Assembly (NCBI GenBank): GCA_025361725.1
Contig: JANYJV010000052.1
Span: forward strand, 1-53,895
Direction: 5' to 3'
DNA length: 53,895 bases
Origin: Acidimicrobiia bacterium
GTDB lineage: Bacteria; Actinomycetota; Acidimicrobiia; IMCC26256; JAENVU01
Shown here: piece by piece, positions 7,473 through 15,360 of the stretch
Layout: each line of letters starts with the position of its first letter
Numbering within the stretch: the stretch's first letter is position 1
Position numbers and translations under genes: made by a program
Notes under the pieces: generated by a model
Database searches by the model: none
Told to the model about the DNA's origin: nothing
The model's input: only the letters and a program-made list of their open reading frames with translations

Positions 7473-8408
7473 TCACGCGCGGCGCTGCGCGTCGATGCCG
7501 GCGTTCATCGTTTTGAAATGGTACCGGCCGAGAATCCGACCGATGTCGGTGGGGTCCCACTGGGTGGCTTCCCCCTCCTTATCGGTGGCGAAGAACTCCT
7601 CGCCCATCTCCCACGGCTTGTACACGCACAACGAGTTGCCGACCATGCGCAGGACCTGACCGGTCAGTGGCTTGGATTCGTCCGACGCGAGGAACACCAC
7701 GGCGGGGGCGGAGTTGCCGGGGTTCATCCGCGTGAACTCGGTGTACTCGTCGGCGGGCTTGACCTCGACTCCGGCCATGGCGGCGCCGACCATGCGAGTA
7801 GCCCCACCCGGACCGACGCAGTTCGCGCGCACGCCGTAGCGCGTGAGTTCCAGACCCGCGATGATCGTCATCGCGGCGATGCCGGCTTTCGCGGCGCCGT
7901 AGTTGATCTGGCTCGCCTGTCCCTGGAGCCCGGCCGAGGAGACGGTGTTGATGATCGACGCGCTGGGTTGACGGCCTTCCTTGGACTCGTTGCGCCAGTG
8001 CGCCGACGCGTGCTGCATGGTGTTGAACGTGCCGTACATGTGGACCTTGACGACGGCGTCGAAGTCCTCGGGGGTCATCGAGAACATCATCTTGTCCCGC
8101 AGGATGCCGGCGTTGTTCACGAGGACGTCGAGTCGCCCGAACGCGTCGATCGCGGTCCTGACGATGTTGCCGGCGCCTTCGTAGTCCGCTACGGAGTCGT
8201 AGTTCGCGACTGCTTCGCCGCCGCGGCTCTTGATGACCTCCACGACTTCGTCGGCCACTCGCTGGTCCGACCCGGAACCGTCGACGGCACCGCCGAGATC
8301 GTTGACCACGACCCGAGCACCGTGGGCCGCGAGCAACACCGCCTCACCGCGACCGACGCCATTGCCGGCTCCGGTCACGATCGCGACCTTGCCATCGAGC
8401 ATGCCCAT
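7473..8408 (-). CDS. Short-chain dehydrogenase/reductase (3-hydroxyacyl-CoA dehydrogenase type)
   Basis: 311 residues. It has the NAD(P)-binding TGAGNGVGRGEA motif (residues 12-23), NNAG (98-101), the serine in INTVSSAG (157/158) and the YxxxK pair Tyr170/Lys174 (INYGAAKAG). It is about 60 residues longer than minimal SDRs, like the multifunctional-enzyme-type hydroxyacyl dehydrogenases whose N-terminus reads LDGKVAIVTGAG. It likely oxidises a 3-hydroxyacyl-CoA before the thiolase-fold protein encoded downstream. The MaoC-like hydratase on the other side of the divergent region would supply the hydroxyacyl substrate. Confidence 0.9.
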   Translation of the reverse strand: MGMLDGKVAIVTGAGNGVGRGEAVLLAAHGARVVVNDLGGAVDGSGSDQRVADEVVEVIKSRGGEAVANYDSVADYEGAGNIVRTAIDAFGRLDVLVNNAGILRDKMMFSMTPEDFDAVVKVHMYGTFNTMQHASAHWRNESKEGRQPSASIINTVSSAGLQGQASQINYGAAKAGIAAMTIIAGLELTRYGVRANCVGPGGATRMVGAAMAGVEVKPADEYTEFTRMNPGNSAPAVVFLASDESKPLTGQVLRMVGNSLCVYKPWEMGEEFFATDKEGEATQWDPTDIGRILGRYHFKTMNAGIDAQRRA

Positions 8409-8465
8409 TTGCGTGTTCCTTCCCCCGACGAGAAACTGACGTTGGCGTCACCATACCGAATCGAT

Positions 8466-8612
8466 TTCAACGGCGGCCTGCGACGGAGTCGCAAGAGAGG
8501 GAATGCCGAAGGCGAGGGATGCGAGGCACGCGCTTTTCGACAGTCCGCGTTCGGCGAGTCGGGGCCGGAGCGGCCTGCGACGGAGTCGCAAGAGCGGGAA
8601 GGCAAGAGAGGG
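8466..8612. repeat. GC-rich dispersed repeat with internal 24-base direct repeats
   Basis: Two identical 24-base blocks beginning CGGCCTGCGACGGAGTCGCA are at 8474-8497 and 8571-8594 (period 97). Between them, 8525-8545 reads GAGGCACGCGCTTTTCGAC, close to the AAGCACGCGCTCTTCAAC core of the repeats at 45246 and 46191-46670. This is the whole divergent region between SDR and hydratase genes, so promoters must lie in or beside it; its right end supplies the AAGAGAGGGAGAG ribosome site of the hydratase. Confidence 0.65.
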
Positions 8613-8616
8613 AGAG

Positions 8617-9111
8617 ATGGACACGAGCATCATCGGCAAGCCGACCGGCGCGTGGAAGGTGACGGTCGAGCGCGGTCCGGTGTCGACGTTCGCGGCCGCA
8701 GTCGGCGACACGAACCCGATCTACCGGGATCGGCACGTCGCGCAGGCTGCCGGATTCAAGGACCTGCCGGCGCCGCCGACGTTCACGTTCGCCGCCGGTT
8801 TCTGGGGCGCGTTCGCGGAAGACCAACCCGAGGACCCCACGGGCGGCACTAATCCGATGCACTCGGTGATGGGTGCGCTGCATGCACAGGGCGCGCTCGT
8901 CCTGCACGGCGAGCAGGAGTTCACGTACCACCGCACCCCGGTCGTCGGCGACGTCTTGCTCGGCGAAGGTGAGGTCATGGACGTCTACGAGAAGGACACC
9001 GACGCAGCCTCGATGACGTTCATCGTGATCCGCACCGTTTGGACCGACGCCGAGTCCGGCGCACCGGTGGTGACCGAGCAGTTCAACCTGATTGCGCGTC
9101 TGCGCAAGTAA
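8617..9111 (+). CDS. MaoC/FAS1-like dehydratase domain protein (enoyl-CoA hydratase-like)
   Basis: 164 residues with a single hotdog domain of the MaoC_dehydrat_N type: FAAAVGDTNPIYRD (the D-x-N-P-I-Y substrate/active-site segment), then LPAPPTFTFAAGFW and LHGEQEFTYHRTPVVGD. Members hydrate enoyl-CoAs or act as a subunit of heterodimeric hydratases such as ChsH1/ChsH2. ATG 8617 follows a purine-rich ribosome site; the open frame to the left is repeat-derived. Divergent from the SDR/thiolase pair, which would take the hydrated product. Confidence 0.85.
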   Translation: MDTSIIGKPTGAWKVTVERGPVSTFAAAVGDTNPIYRDRHVAQAAGFKDLPAPPTFTFAAGFWGAFAEDQPEDPTGGTNPMHSVMGALHAQGALVLHGEQEFTYHRTPVVGDVLLGEGEVMDVYEKDTDAASMTFIVIRTVWTDAESGAPVVTEQFNLIARLRK

Positions 9112-9131
9112 CGCTCGCGCTCGACGCGAGT

Positions 9132-9395
9132 TCAGCCCGCGATCGAAAGCCCGAGTGCCACGAGCACCACCAGTACGCACACGATCATTCCGACTGGCGT
9201 CTCCCACCACGCATCATCGCGATGTTGGCGGCGGGCGACGGTCCCGAGACCGAAGCCCAGTTCGGCGTAGCGCGCTTCGTAGGTCTGGCGATCAATGCGT
9301 GGAATCCCGGTTCGCGCGTCGGCGTGGGTGAGATCGATCGCAGGGAGGTCGATGGCGGTGGCCTCGATGACGTCCAGTTCGATCGGCGTGCGCAT
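9132..9395 (-). CDS. Small single-pass membrane protein of unknown function
   Basis: 87 residues; not recognised. The first 60 residues are polar (IDLTHADARTG, RIDRQTYEARYAELG) and the C-terminus is one transmembrane helix (PVGMIVCVLVVLVALGLSIAG split as PVGMIVCVLVV and LVALGLSIAG). Its ATG overlaps the stop of the sterol desaturase gene (ATGA at 9392-9395 region), indicating translational coupling and a role linked to that membrane enzyme. Confidence 0.7.
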   Translation of the reverse strand: MRTPIELDVIEATAIDLPAIDLTHADARTGIPRIDRQTYEARYAELGFGLGTVARRQHRDDAWWETPVGMIVCVLVVLVALGLSIAG

Positions 9396-10168
9396 CACGC
9401 CGCCACGGTCTTGGTCGCGACGAAAGGAGACTGCAACTGTCGCAGGTATCCCGCGGGCATCGGATCGTCGATGCCGTAGGTCTCGGGCCATGCCTGGGTC
9501 GGCGCGTTATAGGTACCGAAGACTCGATCGAGCCACGGGAACATGCCCGCGAAGTTCTTGTCGCGCGCGTCGACGTCGCCGCTGTGGTGCCAATGGTGGA
9601 AGTGCGGTGACGAAACGAGTTGTCCGAGCGCCCCGAAGCGCGTGCGGAAGTTCGCGTGTTGAAAGATCGCATGAAGCTGGAGGAGCACAATCGTCGCGCC
9701 GAAGGTGGTGCGGCTGAACCCGAGGATGGCGAGCGGGACGACGCCGACGATACGGCTCGTCGCCGAGTCGAGTGGGTGAAGATGCGCAGCGGCCAGCCAG
9801 TCCATCCGCTCGCTCGAGTGGTGCACGCGATGCAGCTTCCAGAGTGCGGGGATCTGGTGGTGGGCTCGGTGCGCCCAGTATCCGGCCATCTCGACGATGA
9901 GGAGCGCCTCGATCAACTGGAGGAGAGCCGGCTGGGCGATCACGGCGTGGCGCAGCGCGTCAGGCGCGAGTCGTTGGAGCGGGAGGGCGATCACGATCGC
10001 CAGAACGACGAGGGCGACCGTCCCGAGCGTCCCCGTCACCAGGAAATGGATGACGTCGGTCCGCAGGCCCGGTCGGAACAGACGCTGACCGCGCCGGACC
10101 GGACGCAGCTTCTCAAGCGGAATGAACACGATCCCGAGGATCACGAGCGCAAGTGCGGCGCGAATCAC
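9395..10168 (-). CDS. Sterol desaturase / fatty acid hydroxylase superfamily membrane protein
   Basis: 257 residues with N-terminal hydrophobic helices and the histidine clusters that bind the di-iron centre: HRAHH (HxxHH), HRVHHS and, near the C-terminus, HFHHWHH. The family hydroxylates or desaturates lipid substrates with O2 in the membrane. The small membrane protein gene overlaps its stop codon. Whether the substrate is a fatty acid, sterol or carotenoid cannot be told from sequence. Confidence 0.9.
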   Translation of the reverse strand: MIRAALALVILGIVFIPLEKLRPVRRGQRLFRPGLRTDVIHFLVTGTLGTVALVVLAIVIALPLQRLAPDALRHAVIAQPALLQLIEALLIVEMAGYWAHRAHHQIPALWKLHRVHHSSERMDWLAAAHLHPLDSATSRIVGVVPLAILGFSRTTFGATIVLLQLHAIFQHANFRTRFGALGQLVSSPHFHHWHHSGDVDARDKNFAGMFPWLDRVFGTYNAPTQAWPETYGIDDPMPAGYLRQLQSPFVATKTVAA

Positions 10169-10284
10169 GATGCCAGGCTACCGCCGGACTGTGAGGAATC
10201 GGTCAGCCCGCCGTGAAGAACCCACCGTCCGGCGTCGTACAGGCCGACCCGCCCAGCGCTGGTGACGCAAGACGGTGGGTGAAG

Positions 10285-12552
10285 TCAGTCGAAGACGCCG
10301 TCGGCGGCGAGGCGCGCCTGCTCGGCGGAGTCGAGGCCGAGGAGATCACCGAGCACCCATTCCTGGTCTTGGCCGAGGGTCGGTCCGGAGCGGTCGTAGC
10401 CGGCGGGCGCGTTGGAGAGTCGGAAGCCGTTGTGCTCATAGAGGCCCGGACCCATGAACGGATGCGTCAACGGGACGAAGTGTTCACGGTGGGCAATCTG
10501 CGGGTCGGAGTGGAGGTCGCCGAAGTCCTGTACTGGGACCGCCTCGAGTTTGGCCCGCTGCAGAGTGTCGGCGACGTCGGCTGCTTGGCGGCTGCGTGTG
10601 TACGCGTCGATGTCCGGCCCGGTGATGGCCAGGAGCCGGTCACGTTCGTCAGCAGTCCACGCCGCGATGGCGACCCAACGATCGGCGATCGTGCCGCTGC
10701 GGCCGTCGGGTGCGTCGGCGCAGGGAAACGCACCGTGGATCAGCGCGTTCGGGTGATCGTTGCCGGCGCGGCCGCGTGCGACGCCCGTCGCCTGGTACTC
10801 GAGCAGCCACGGCGTGAGGGTGTAGATCGCGGCCTCGACCTGACTGACGTCCAGGTACGCGCCGAGCCCGGTCGCTCGACGGCGGAGCAAGCCCGCCGCG
10901 AGCGCGCTGGCGACGAACCGCGGTGCGAGCGAATCGGTGATCGTCCCGTGCGGCCCGACCGGTTCACGATCAGGCCATCCGGTGAGGAAGTTGTACCCGG
11001 CGAGCGCCGATCCCTGGCCGCCGAATCCGGGATAGTCCTTGTGCGGTCCGGTCTGCCCGTTTAGGCACGCGCTGACCATCACCAGGTCGGGCTTGTGTGC
11101 GACCAACGACGCGTAGTCGAGGTCAAAACCCTTCATCGCGCGCGGCGCAAAGTTCTCCGCCACTGCGTCGGCCCACTCGACCACCAACCGTCGGACCAAC
11201 GCAACCGCGGTCGGGTGCTTGAGGTTGAACAGCACGTCGCGTTTCGCCGGGTTCAGACCGTCGAACATCGCCGCGCCTTCCAGTCCGTGCGGGTTGTTCG
11301 GACCGAGCGCGTACACGCGCAAGAAGTCCGGTCGACTCCGCGACTCGATCCGCAGCACGGTTGCGCCGTGTTCGGCGAAGTAGCGCGTCGCAATCGGTCC
11401 GGCTGCGCCGGATCCCAACTCGATGATGTTGATACCCGACCACGCACCGGCTCGGGGCTCCGCGCTCGGCGGCGTGGGGACGCGGTGGCGCGTCGTTGCG
11501 GTGACCGCGGGGTGGGTCATCGTGACGAATGACGTCGGCTGACGAGTGCCGTTGTCGTCGGTCTCGAAGAACGAGCGTGCATCGAGTTGGGCACTCGCCA
11601 GGATCTCCTTCGGCGAGTTGATGGGCGCGAGCATCAAGTTCGTCTCGCACGCGATGTCGTACAGCTCGGCCATCGTGTGCTGTGAGAAGTACGCGGCGAC
11701 GTCACGCTCGACTGCGGCCAGCGTGTCGTCGTCGGTGGTATTCGGGGAGAAGCGCTCCCAATCCATCACCCGCAGGGTCTCGGTGTCGACGAGGTTCGTG
11801 AGGGTCTGAAGGCTCTCCAGCCGTGCCTTGCCACCGCGCAGGCCGAAGCTCACGAACCCGTCGCGGGTCGGCCAGATCTCGCGGGTCTTGCCGATGTTCG
11901 CGCCGCGCCGGACGCCGCGAAATCCGGTCCGAGGGAACGTCGCGGGTGTCGCCATGTTGGCGACGGCGACCACTTCCTGCATGGACACGTCGATGCGTTG
12001 CGGCCGCCCGCCTGCGAGTCCGGTCAGTGCTGCGAACGCGGTTTCGGCTGCGGCGTGGGCGTAGCCCGACGGTTCGGAGCACCGCACGGGCGCGCGATCC
12101 GGATCGCCGGTGCAGTACATGTTCCCGCTGGCCGCCATCACGCCGAGGTCCGATGCTCGCCACTGTGATCGCGGCCCGGTCAGCCCGAACGGCGTGAGGC
12201 TGACCCACACCGCCTGCGGTGCCGTCGCCGGCTCCACCGTCCACGCGCCCGGCTCGTACGGCGTGTCGAGGATGACGTCGGCCTGCGCCAACAACTCCGT
12301 GAAGACAGCGTCATCGACGCCGGCGACGGTCACCATGCGGGTGCGATGGGTCCATGCCACGAATCGGTACGGGTCGGCGCGGAGCGGGTCGCCCGTCGGT
12401 GGTTCGGGTCGGACGACCTCGGCACCGAGATCCGCGAGCATGCGTCCGGCCATCGCACCGGGCGCCGCGGTCAGGTCGACGACGACGATGCCGTCGAGCA
12501 GCGATGTCGGCTGGTGCGCGGTGGTGCCTGACACCGGTGTCAGCGTACTCAC
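10285..12552 (-). CDS. CaiB/BaiF (family III) CoA-transferase, two tandem domains
   Basis: 755 residues, roughly twice the usual 380-400, from GTG 12552. The N-terminal domain (about 15-350) opens with LLDGIVVVDLTAAPGAMAGR and the second (about 370-755) with AWSGINIIELGSGAAGPIATR, both family III starts. In the second half GTITDSLAPRF supplies the Asp of the conserved TD motif, and GLGAYLDVSQVEA is typical. At the matching place the first half reads PSGYAHAAAETA, without the Asp, so it may be structural. The fusion would replace the interlaced homodimer. Likely moves CoA between acyl donors and a carboxylate substrate. Mycobacteria have similar long fused members (for example Rv1866, from memory). 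Confidence 0.88.
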   Translation of the reverse strand: MSTLTPVSGTTAHQPTSLLDGIVVVDLTAAPGAMAGRMLADLGAEVVRPEPPTGDPLRADPYRFVAWTHRTRMVTVAGVDDAVFTELLAQADVILDTPYEPGAWTVEPATAPQAVWVSLTPFGLTGPRSQWRASDLGVMAASGNMYCTGDPDRAPVRCSEPSGYAHAAAETAFAALTGLAGGRPQRIDVSMQEVVAVANMATPATFPRTGFRGVRRGANIGKTREIWPTRDGFVSFGLRGGKARLESLQTLTNLVDTETLRVMDWERFSPNTTDDDTLAAVERDVAAYFSQHTMAELYDIACETNLMLAPINSPKEILASAQLDARSFFETDDNGTRQPTSFVTMTHPAVTATTRHRVPTPPSAEPRAGAWSGINIIELGSGAAGPIATRYFAEHGATVLRIESRSRPDFLRVYALGPNNPHGLEGAAMFDGLNPAKRDVLFNLKHPTAVALVRRLVVEWADAVAENFAPRAMKGFDLDYASLVAHKPDLVMVSACLNGQTGPHKDYPGFGGQGSALAGYNFLTGWPDREPVGPHGTITDSLAPRFVASALAAGLLRRRATGLGAYLDVSQVEAAIYTLTPWLLEYQATGVARGRAGNDHPNALIHGAFPCADAPDGRSGTIADRWVAIAAWTADERDRLLAITGPDIDAYTRSRQAADVADTLQRAKLEAVPVQDFGDLHSDPQIAHREHFVPLTHPFMGPGLYEHNGFRLSNAPAGYDRSGPTLGQDQEWVLGDLLGLDSAEQARLAADGVFD

Positions 12553-12593
12553 GCCTGATCCGCGACCCGTCCGTCGTCAACTCACGTCAGAAA

Positions 12594-12630
12594 CGCAAGC
12601 TATGGCTTGCGCTTTTGGTGCGAGTTGCCG
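12594..12630 (-). terminator. Palindromic element after the MerR stop; twin of 42135-42170
   Basis: CGCAAGC-TATG-GCTTGCG (12594-12611) is a 7-bp hairpin, nested in CAACTC (12578-12583) and GAGTTG (12622-12627). Read on the minus strand, it matches the element after plsC: GCAACTCGCACC, four variable bases, then CGCAAGCCATRGCTTGC. Both copies start within about 20 bases of a stop codon in the same orientation, which suggests a repeated terminator or 3'-end element. Confidence 0.5.
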
Positions 12631-12636
12631 TTGGGG

Positions 12637-13338
12637 TCAGGGGGTTGGGGTGGTCGGGTGGAACGCGCCGCGTTCGATGGCGCCGAGGGTCAGGCGTTGG
12701 AGGGTGCGTTGGTGCACGTACTCGACGATCCGGGTGACGAGCGGCAGCAGCTGTCCGGCCGACGCGGCGACCGACCGTTGGAACGCCTCGAGTTCGCCCG
12801 GTTCCCAGGTCCGTCCCCGAGTGCCCGAGAACAGCTCGAGCACTTCGCGCTGCATGGCTTCGACGCCTTCGACGTAAATCGATGCGAGTTCGACGAGCAC
12901 GTCCTCGGGCACGCTGATCTTCTTGAGCTCGCTGGCGGCTCGGAGCACGTCCAGGTCGGTGGAGTCGTAGGCCGCCCGGCCGAACTCCGCGGGATCCCGA
13001 AGGAGCCCTCGGTCCCGAAGTCGATCGACGGTCGATGCGTCGAGTGCCGAACGTTCGATCAGATCTGCGTAGGAATAGGAAAGCCCGCCCTCGCCGGCGA
13101 AGATGCCGTCGACGAGATCCTGGCGGTCCGACGTGAGCAATGCCTTGATCGCCGCGAGCGAGAACCGCCGCTGCTGGAGATCCCGGATCTGCTTGATCCG
13201 GTCCAAGTGATCGGTGCCGTACTCCTTGGTGCGGCCGACCCGCTCGGCGGGAGGGAGCAATCCCTCGCGTTGGTAGAAGCGGATGGTGTCGACGGTGATC
13301 TCGGCCTCGCGTGCGAGGTCGTCGATGCGCCAGCCCAT
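12637..13338 (-). CDS. MerR family transcriptional regulator
   Basis: 233 residues from ATG 13338, preceded by a strong AGGAGGTG ribosome site. The N-terminal winged-helix domain is canonical: RIDDLAREAEITVDTIRFYQ, then REGLLPPAERVGRTKEYGT and RIKQIRDLQQRRFSLAAIK. The C-terminal 140 residues are not a recognised ligand domain; no Cys metal-binding cluster is seen, so a metal sensor is unlikely. It is divergent from a 52-residue gene, with a perfect dyad between them, and lies upstream of the CoA transferase gene on the same strand. Confidence 0.88.
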   Translation of the reverse strand: MGWRIDDLAREAEITVDTIRFYQREGLLPPAERVGRTKEYGTDHLDRIKQIRDLQQRRFSLAAIKALLTSDRQDLVDGIFAGEGGLSYSYADLIERSALDASTVDRLRDRGLLRDPAEFGRAAYDSTDLDVLRAASELKKISVPEDVLVELASIYVEGVEAMQREVLELFSGTRGRTWEPGELEAFQRSVAASAGQLLPLVTRIVEYVHQRTLQRLTLGAIERGAFHPTTPTP

Positions 13339-13396
13339 CGGCGAGCACCTCCTTCCACATGAGCGGTTTCGCCCGATGTGACGACGGTCATAGAAC

Positions 13397-13433
13397 TTGA
13401 CAGCGTACGCACTGAGAGTGTTTACTCTCAGTG
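13397..13433 (+). promoter_or_regulatory. Promoter with internal perfect dyad, probable MerR operator
   Basis: TTGACA (13397-13402) and a possible -10 TTTACT (13421-13426) are 18 bases apart. Between and across the -10 lies a perfect dyad CACTGAGAGT (13410-13419), GTTT, ACTCTCAGTG (13424-13433). MerR-family regulators bind dyads in promoters with long (18-20 bp) spacers, and the merR gene starts 60 bp to the left. The promoter faces the small gene at 13460. Confidence 0.6.
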
Positions 13434-13459
13434 TTATCACACGAGTTTAGGTGGAAATC

Positions 13460-13618
13460 ATGAACGCAGCGACGAACAACCCCAGCAACGCAGGCCTTCC
13501 GGCGCGGTCGTCCCAGCGGGACGCTCGGAGTTGGATAGAACGTCAGCTGAAGTGGGAGCACACGCTCGGAGCGCTCCGCGGCAAGGTCGAGCAGGCGCCG
13601 CAGCGCCGGGCTGCATAG
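13460..13618 (+). CDS. Small protein (52 aa) of unknown function, divergent from MerR
   Basis: ATG 13460 to TAG 13618. A polar N-terminus (NAATNNPSNAG) is followed by a basic amphipathic helix (RDARSWIERQLKWEHTLGAL). It has its own promoter with the MerR-type dyad, a spacing of 26 bases from the dyad to the start, and a strong terminator downstream (13676-13709), so it looks like a separate transcription unit. No function recognised; it could be the main target of the adjacent MerR protein. Confidence 0.55.
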   Translation: MNAATNNPSNAGLPARSSQRDARSWIERQLKWEHTLGALRGKVEQAPQRRAA

Positions 13619-13675
13619 CAAACCATTCTCGCACTCCGGGTCGAACCCCCCGTCGACCCGTCGAGTACGGAAAAT

Positions 13676-13709
13676 GAAACGGCCGGCCCCTTTCGGGGCC
13701 GGCCGTTTC
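13676..13709. terminator. Strong bidirectional hairpin terminator
   Basis: A 15-bp perfect stem, GAAACGGCCGGCCCC (13676-13690) with its complement (13695-13709), closed by the stable TTTC tetraloop. It lies between the small plus-strand gene and the convergent yceI gene. Confidence 0.85.
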
Positions 13710-13726
13710 GCGTGGTGCTGGTTCGG

Positions 13727-14299
13727 TCAGTCGGCGAGGATCAGCTCGACGTCCAGCTCGATCTTGATCTTCTCCGAGACCAGGACGCCACCCGCGTCGA
13801 GGGCCATGTTGAAGCTGAGACCCCAGTCCGATCGGTTGATCTCGGTGGATGCCTCGAAGCCCGCACGGGTCTTGCCGGCGAACGGGTCCGTGCTGACGCC
13901 GTCGAACTCGAGCGCGAACTCCACCGGGTGGGTTTCTCCGGCGATGGTCAGGTCGGCGGCGAGGACGTAGTCACTCCCGCGCTCGGCGATCGAGGTGGAC
14001 CGGAGGGTCATCTCGGGGTTGACCTCGGTGTTGAAGAAGTCGGGGGAACGCAGGTGGCCGTCGCGGTCGGCGTTGCCGGTGTCGACCGACGCCAGACGCA
14101 CGTTGGCGGTGACCGTCGAGTCCAGCGGGTTCTCACCGATGCTCACGACGCCGTCGAAGTCGTTGAAGTGGCCGTGGACCTTGGTGATCATCAGGTGACG
14201 AGCTGTGAAGCCGATCGTGGAATGAGCGGTGTCGACGTTCCAGGTTCCGGGGGTCAGGTCGGCGAGGGGGCCGGTACGGGGGGTGGTTGCGAGAGTCAT
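13727..14299 (-). CDS. YceI family protein (lipocalin-fold isoprenoid-binding)
   Basis: 190 residues from ATG 14299, preceded by AAGGAGG. The family pattern is complete: GTWNVDTAHSTIGFTARHLM near residue 18, SVDTGNADRDGHLRS in the middle, and HPVEFALEF late. YceI proteins form a barrel that binds polyisoprenoid or other long lipids. No signal peptide is seen, so this one is probably cytosolic. It is divergent from a MarR regulator with a 40-bp dyad between them, so it is probably repressed by that MarR protein. Confidence 0.92.
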   Translation of the reverse strand: MTLATTPRTGPLADLTPGTWNVDTAHSTIGFTARHLMITKVHGHFNDFDGVVSIGENPLDSTVTANVRLASVDTGNADRDGHLRSPDFFNTEVNPEMTLRSTSIAERGSDYVLAADLTIAGETHPVEFALEFDGVSTDPFAGKTRAGFEASTEINRSDWGLSFNMALDAGGVLVSEKIKIELDVELILAD

Positions 14300-14320
14300 G
14301 GGTCCTCCTTGGTGGGATGC

Positions 14321-14360
14321 TTGCAAGGTGAAGTATTGCACAGAGTACTTCGCATTGCAA
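14321..14360. promoter_or_regulatory. Long imperfect dyad between yceI and marR, probable MarR operator
   Basis: TTGCAAGGTGAAGTA (14321-14335), a 10-base spacer, and TACTTCGCATTGCAA (14346-14360) pair at 13 of 15 positions, including a perfect inner GAAGTA/TACTTC and outer TTGCAA/TTGCAA. It is 22 bp from the yceI start and 42 bp from the marR start, well placed to control both. Confidence 0.7.
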
Positions 14361-14401
14361 TAGTTGACGTGAGAACGTTTCCGCGCGTAGGATGAGGCAC
14401 C

Positions 14402-14890
14402 ATGGAACGGACCGAATCCGAGAACACCCAGTGGCTGACTCCGGCAGAGATGCGCACGTGGCGCGCCTTCGTGCATCTGACGGTCGCGCTCATGGCGGAA
14501 ATGGACGAAGCGCTCCTCGAGGCCCACGGTCTGACCGAAGGGGAGTACGGGGTGCTCGTCCACCTGTCGGAGGCGGACGAGCACCGACTGCGGATGTGTG
14601 ATCTCGCTTCGGCGCTCCGGTTGTCCCCGAGCGGCCTGACCCGTCGGATCGACGGGCTGGCCAAGCGCGGGTACGTCAGCCGTACACCGTCGACCTGTGA
14701 CCGGCGGGCCATGCTCGCCGTGCTGACCGAGGAGGGGATGAAGAAGCTCGAGGACGCCGCCCCCACCCACGTGGCGTCGGTCCGGCGGAGCTTGATCGAC
14801 CATCTCGACGCCGGGAGCCTCGAACGGATGGCCGAGGGGATCGAGAAGATTCAGGAGTCGCGGCGCCGTGTCGGCGTGGAGCGCACTTGA
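14402..14890 (+). CDS. MarR family transcriptional regulator
   Basis: 162 residues. The winged HTH is clear: LTEGEYGVLVHLSEADEHR, LRMCDLASALRLSPSGLTRR (recognition helix) and the wing GYVSRTPSTCDRRAMLAVLT. N- and C-terminal helices form the dimer interface. Divergent from yceI with a shared dyad, it most likely represses yceI and itself and responds to a small phenolic or lipid ligand. AGGATGAGG precedes the ATG. Confidence 0.9.
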   Translation: MERTESENTQWLTPAEMRTWRAFVHLTVALMAEMDEALLEAHGLTEGEYGVLVHLSEADEHRLRMCDLASALRLSPSGLTRRIDGLAKRGYVSRTPSTCDRRAMLAVLTEEGMKKLEDAAPTHVASVRRSLIDHLDAGSLERMAEGIEKIQESRRRVGVERT

Positions 14891-14897
14891 TCCGGAT

Positions 14898-15356
14898 CTA
14901 GCGGCGGACCCAACGGGGGAGTGCGACATCCTCCACCGTCTGGAAGACGACGCGCACCGGTTCACCGATCTGGATGGTGGCGGGGTCGACCTCGTTGATG
15001 GCGCCATTCGGCGCGGCGAGCAGGTTGCCGACGAACCGGATGGTGGGGTCCTGGTCGAGCGCGACGACGATCGCGTTGTACGGCGCGAGTTCTGCATACG
15101 CCGGTAACAGCGGCGGGTGGGGAACGATGAACGACCAGATCGACGCGTTGCCGTTCGTCTCGACCCAACGGACGCTCAACGATTGACACGCGGGACACAT
15201 CGGACGCGGCGGCATGCGCCACGCACCGCATGCGCCGCACGCTTGCACGAGGAGTTCGCCGCGCGCCGTCCCGGCCCAGAACTCGGCGCTGGTCTCGTCG
15301 TCGAGATCCGGCAGAAGCAACGCGCCCGCGTCACTCACTCCAGGCACCTCGCTCAC
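14898..15356 (-). CDS. DUF35 protein (zinc ribbon plus OB fold)
   Basis: 152 residues. Four cysteines in CGACGAWRMPPRPMCPAC (about residues 40-57) form the rubredoxin-like zinc ribbon, followed by an OB fold (ASIWSFIVPHPPLLPAY, PYNAIVVALDQDPTIRFVGNL in two parts). DUF35 proteins pair with thiolase-fold partners, as in ChsH2-Ltp2 of steroid side-chain degradation. It is the last gene of a minus-strand operon and starts four bases after the stop of the thiolase-fold gene, its likely partner. Confidence 0.9.
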   Translation of the reverse strand: MSEVPGVSDAGALLLPDLDDETSAEFWAGTARGELLVQACGACGAWRMPPRPMCPACQSLSVRWVETNGNASIWSFIVPHPPLLPAYAELAPYNAIVVALDQDPTIRFVGNLLAAPNGAINEVDPATIQIGEPVRVVFQTVEDVALPRWVRR

Positions 15357-15360
15357 GATC

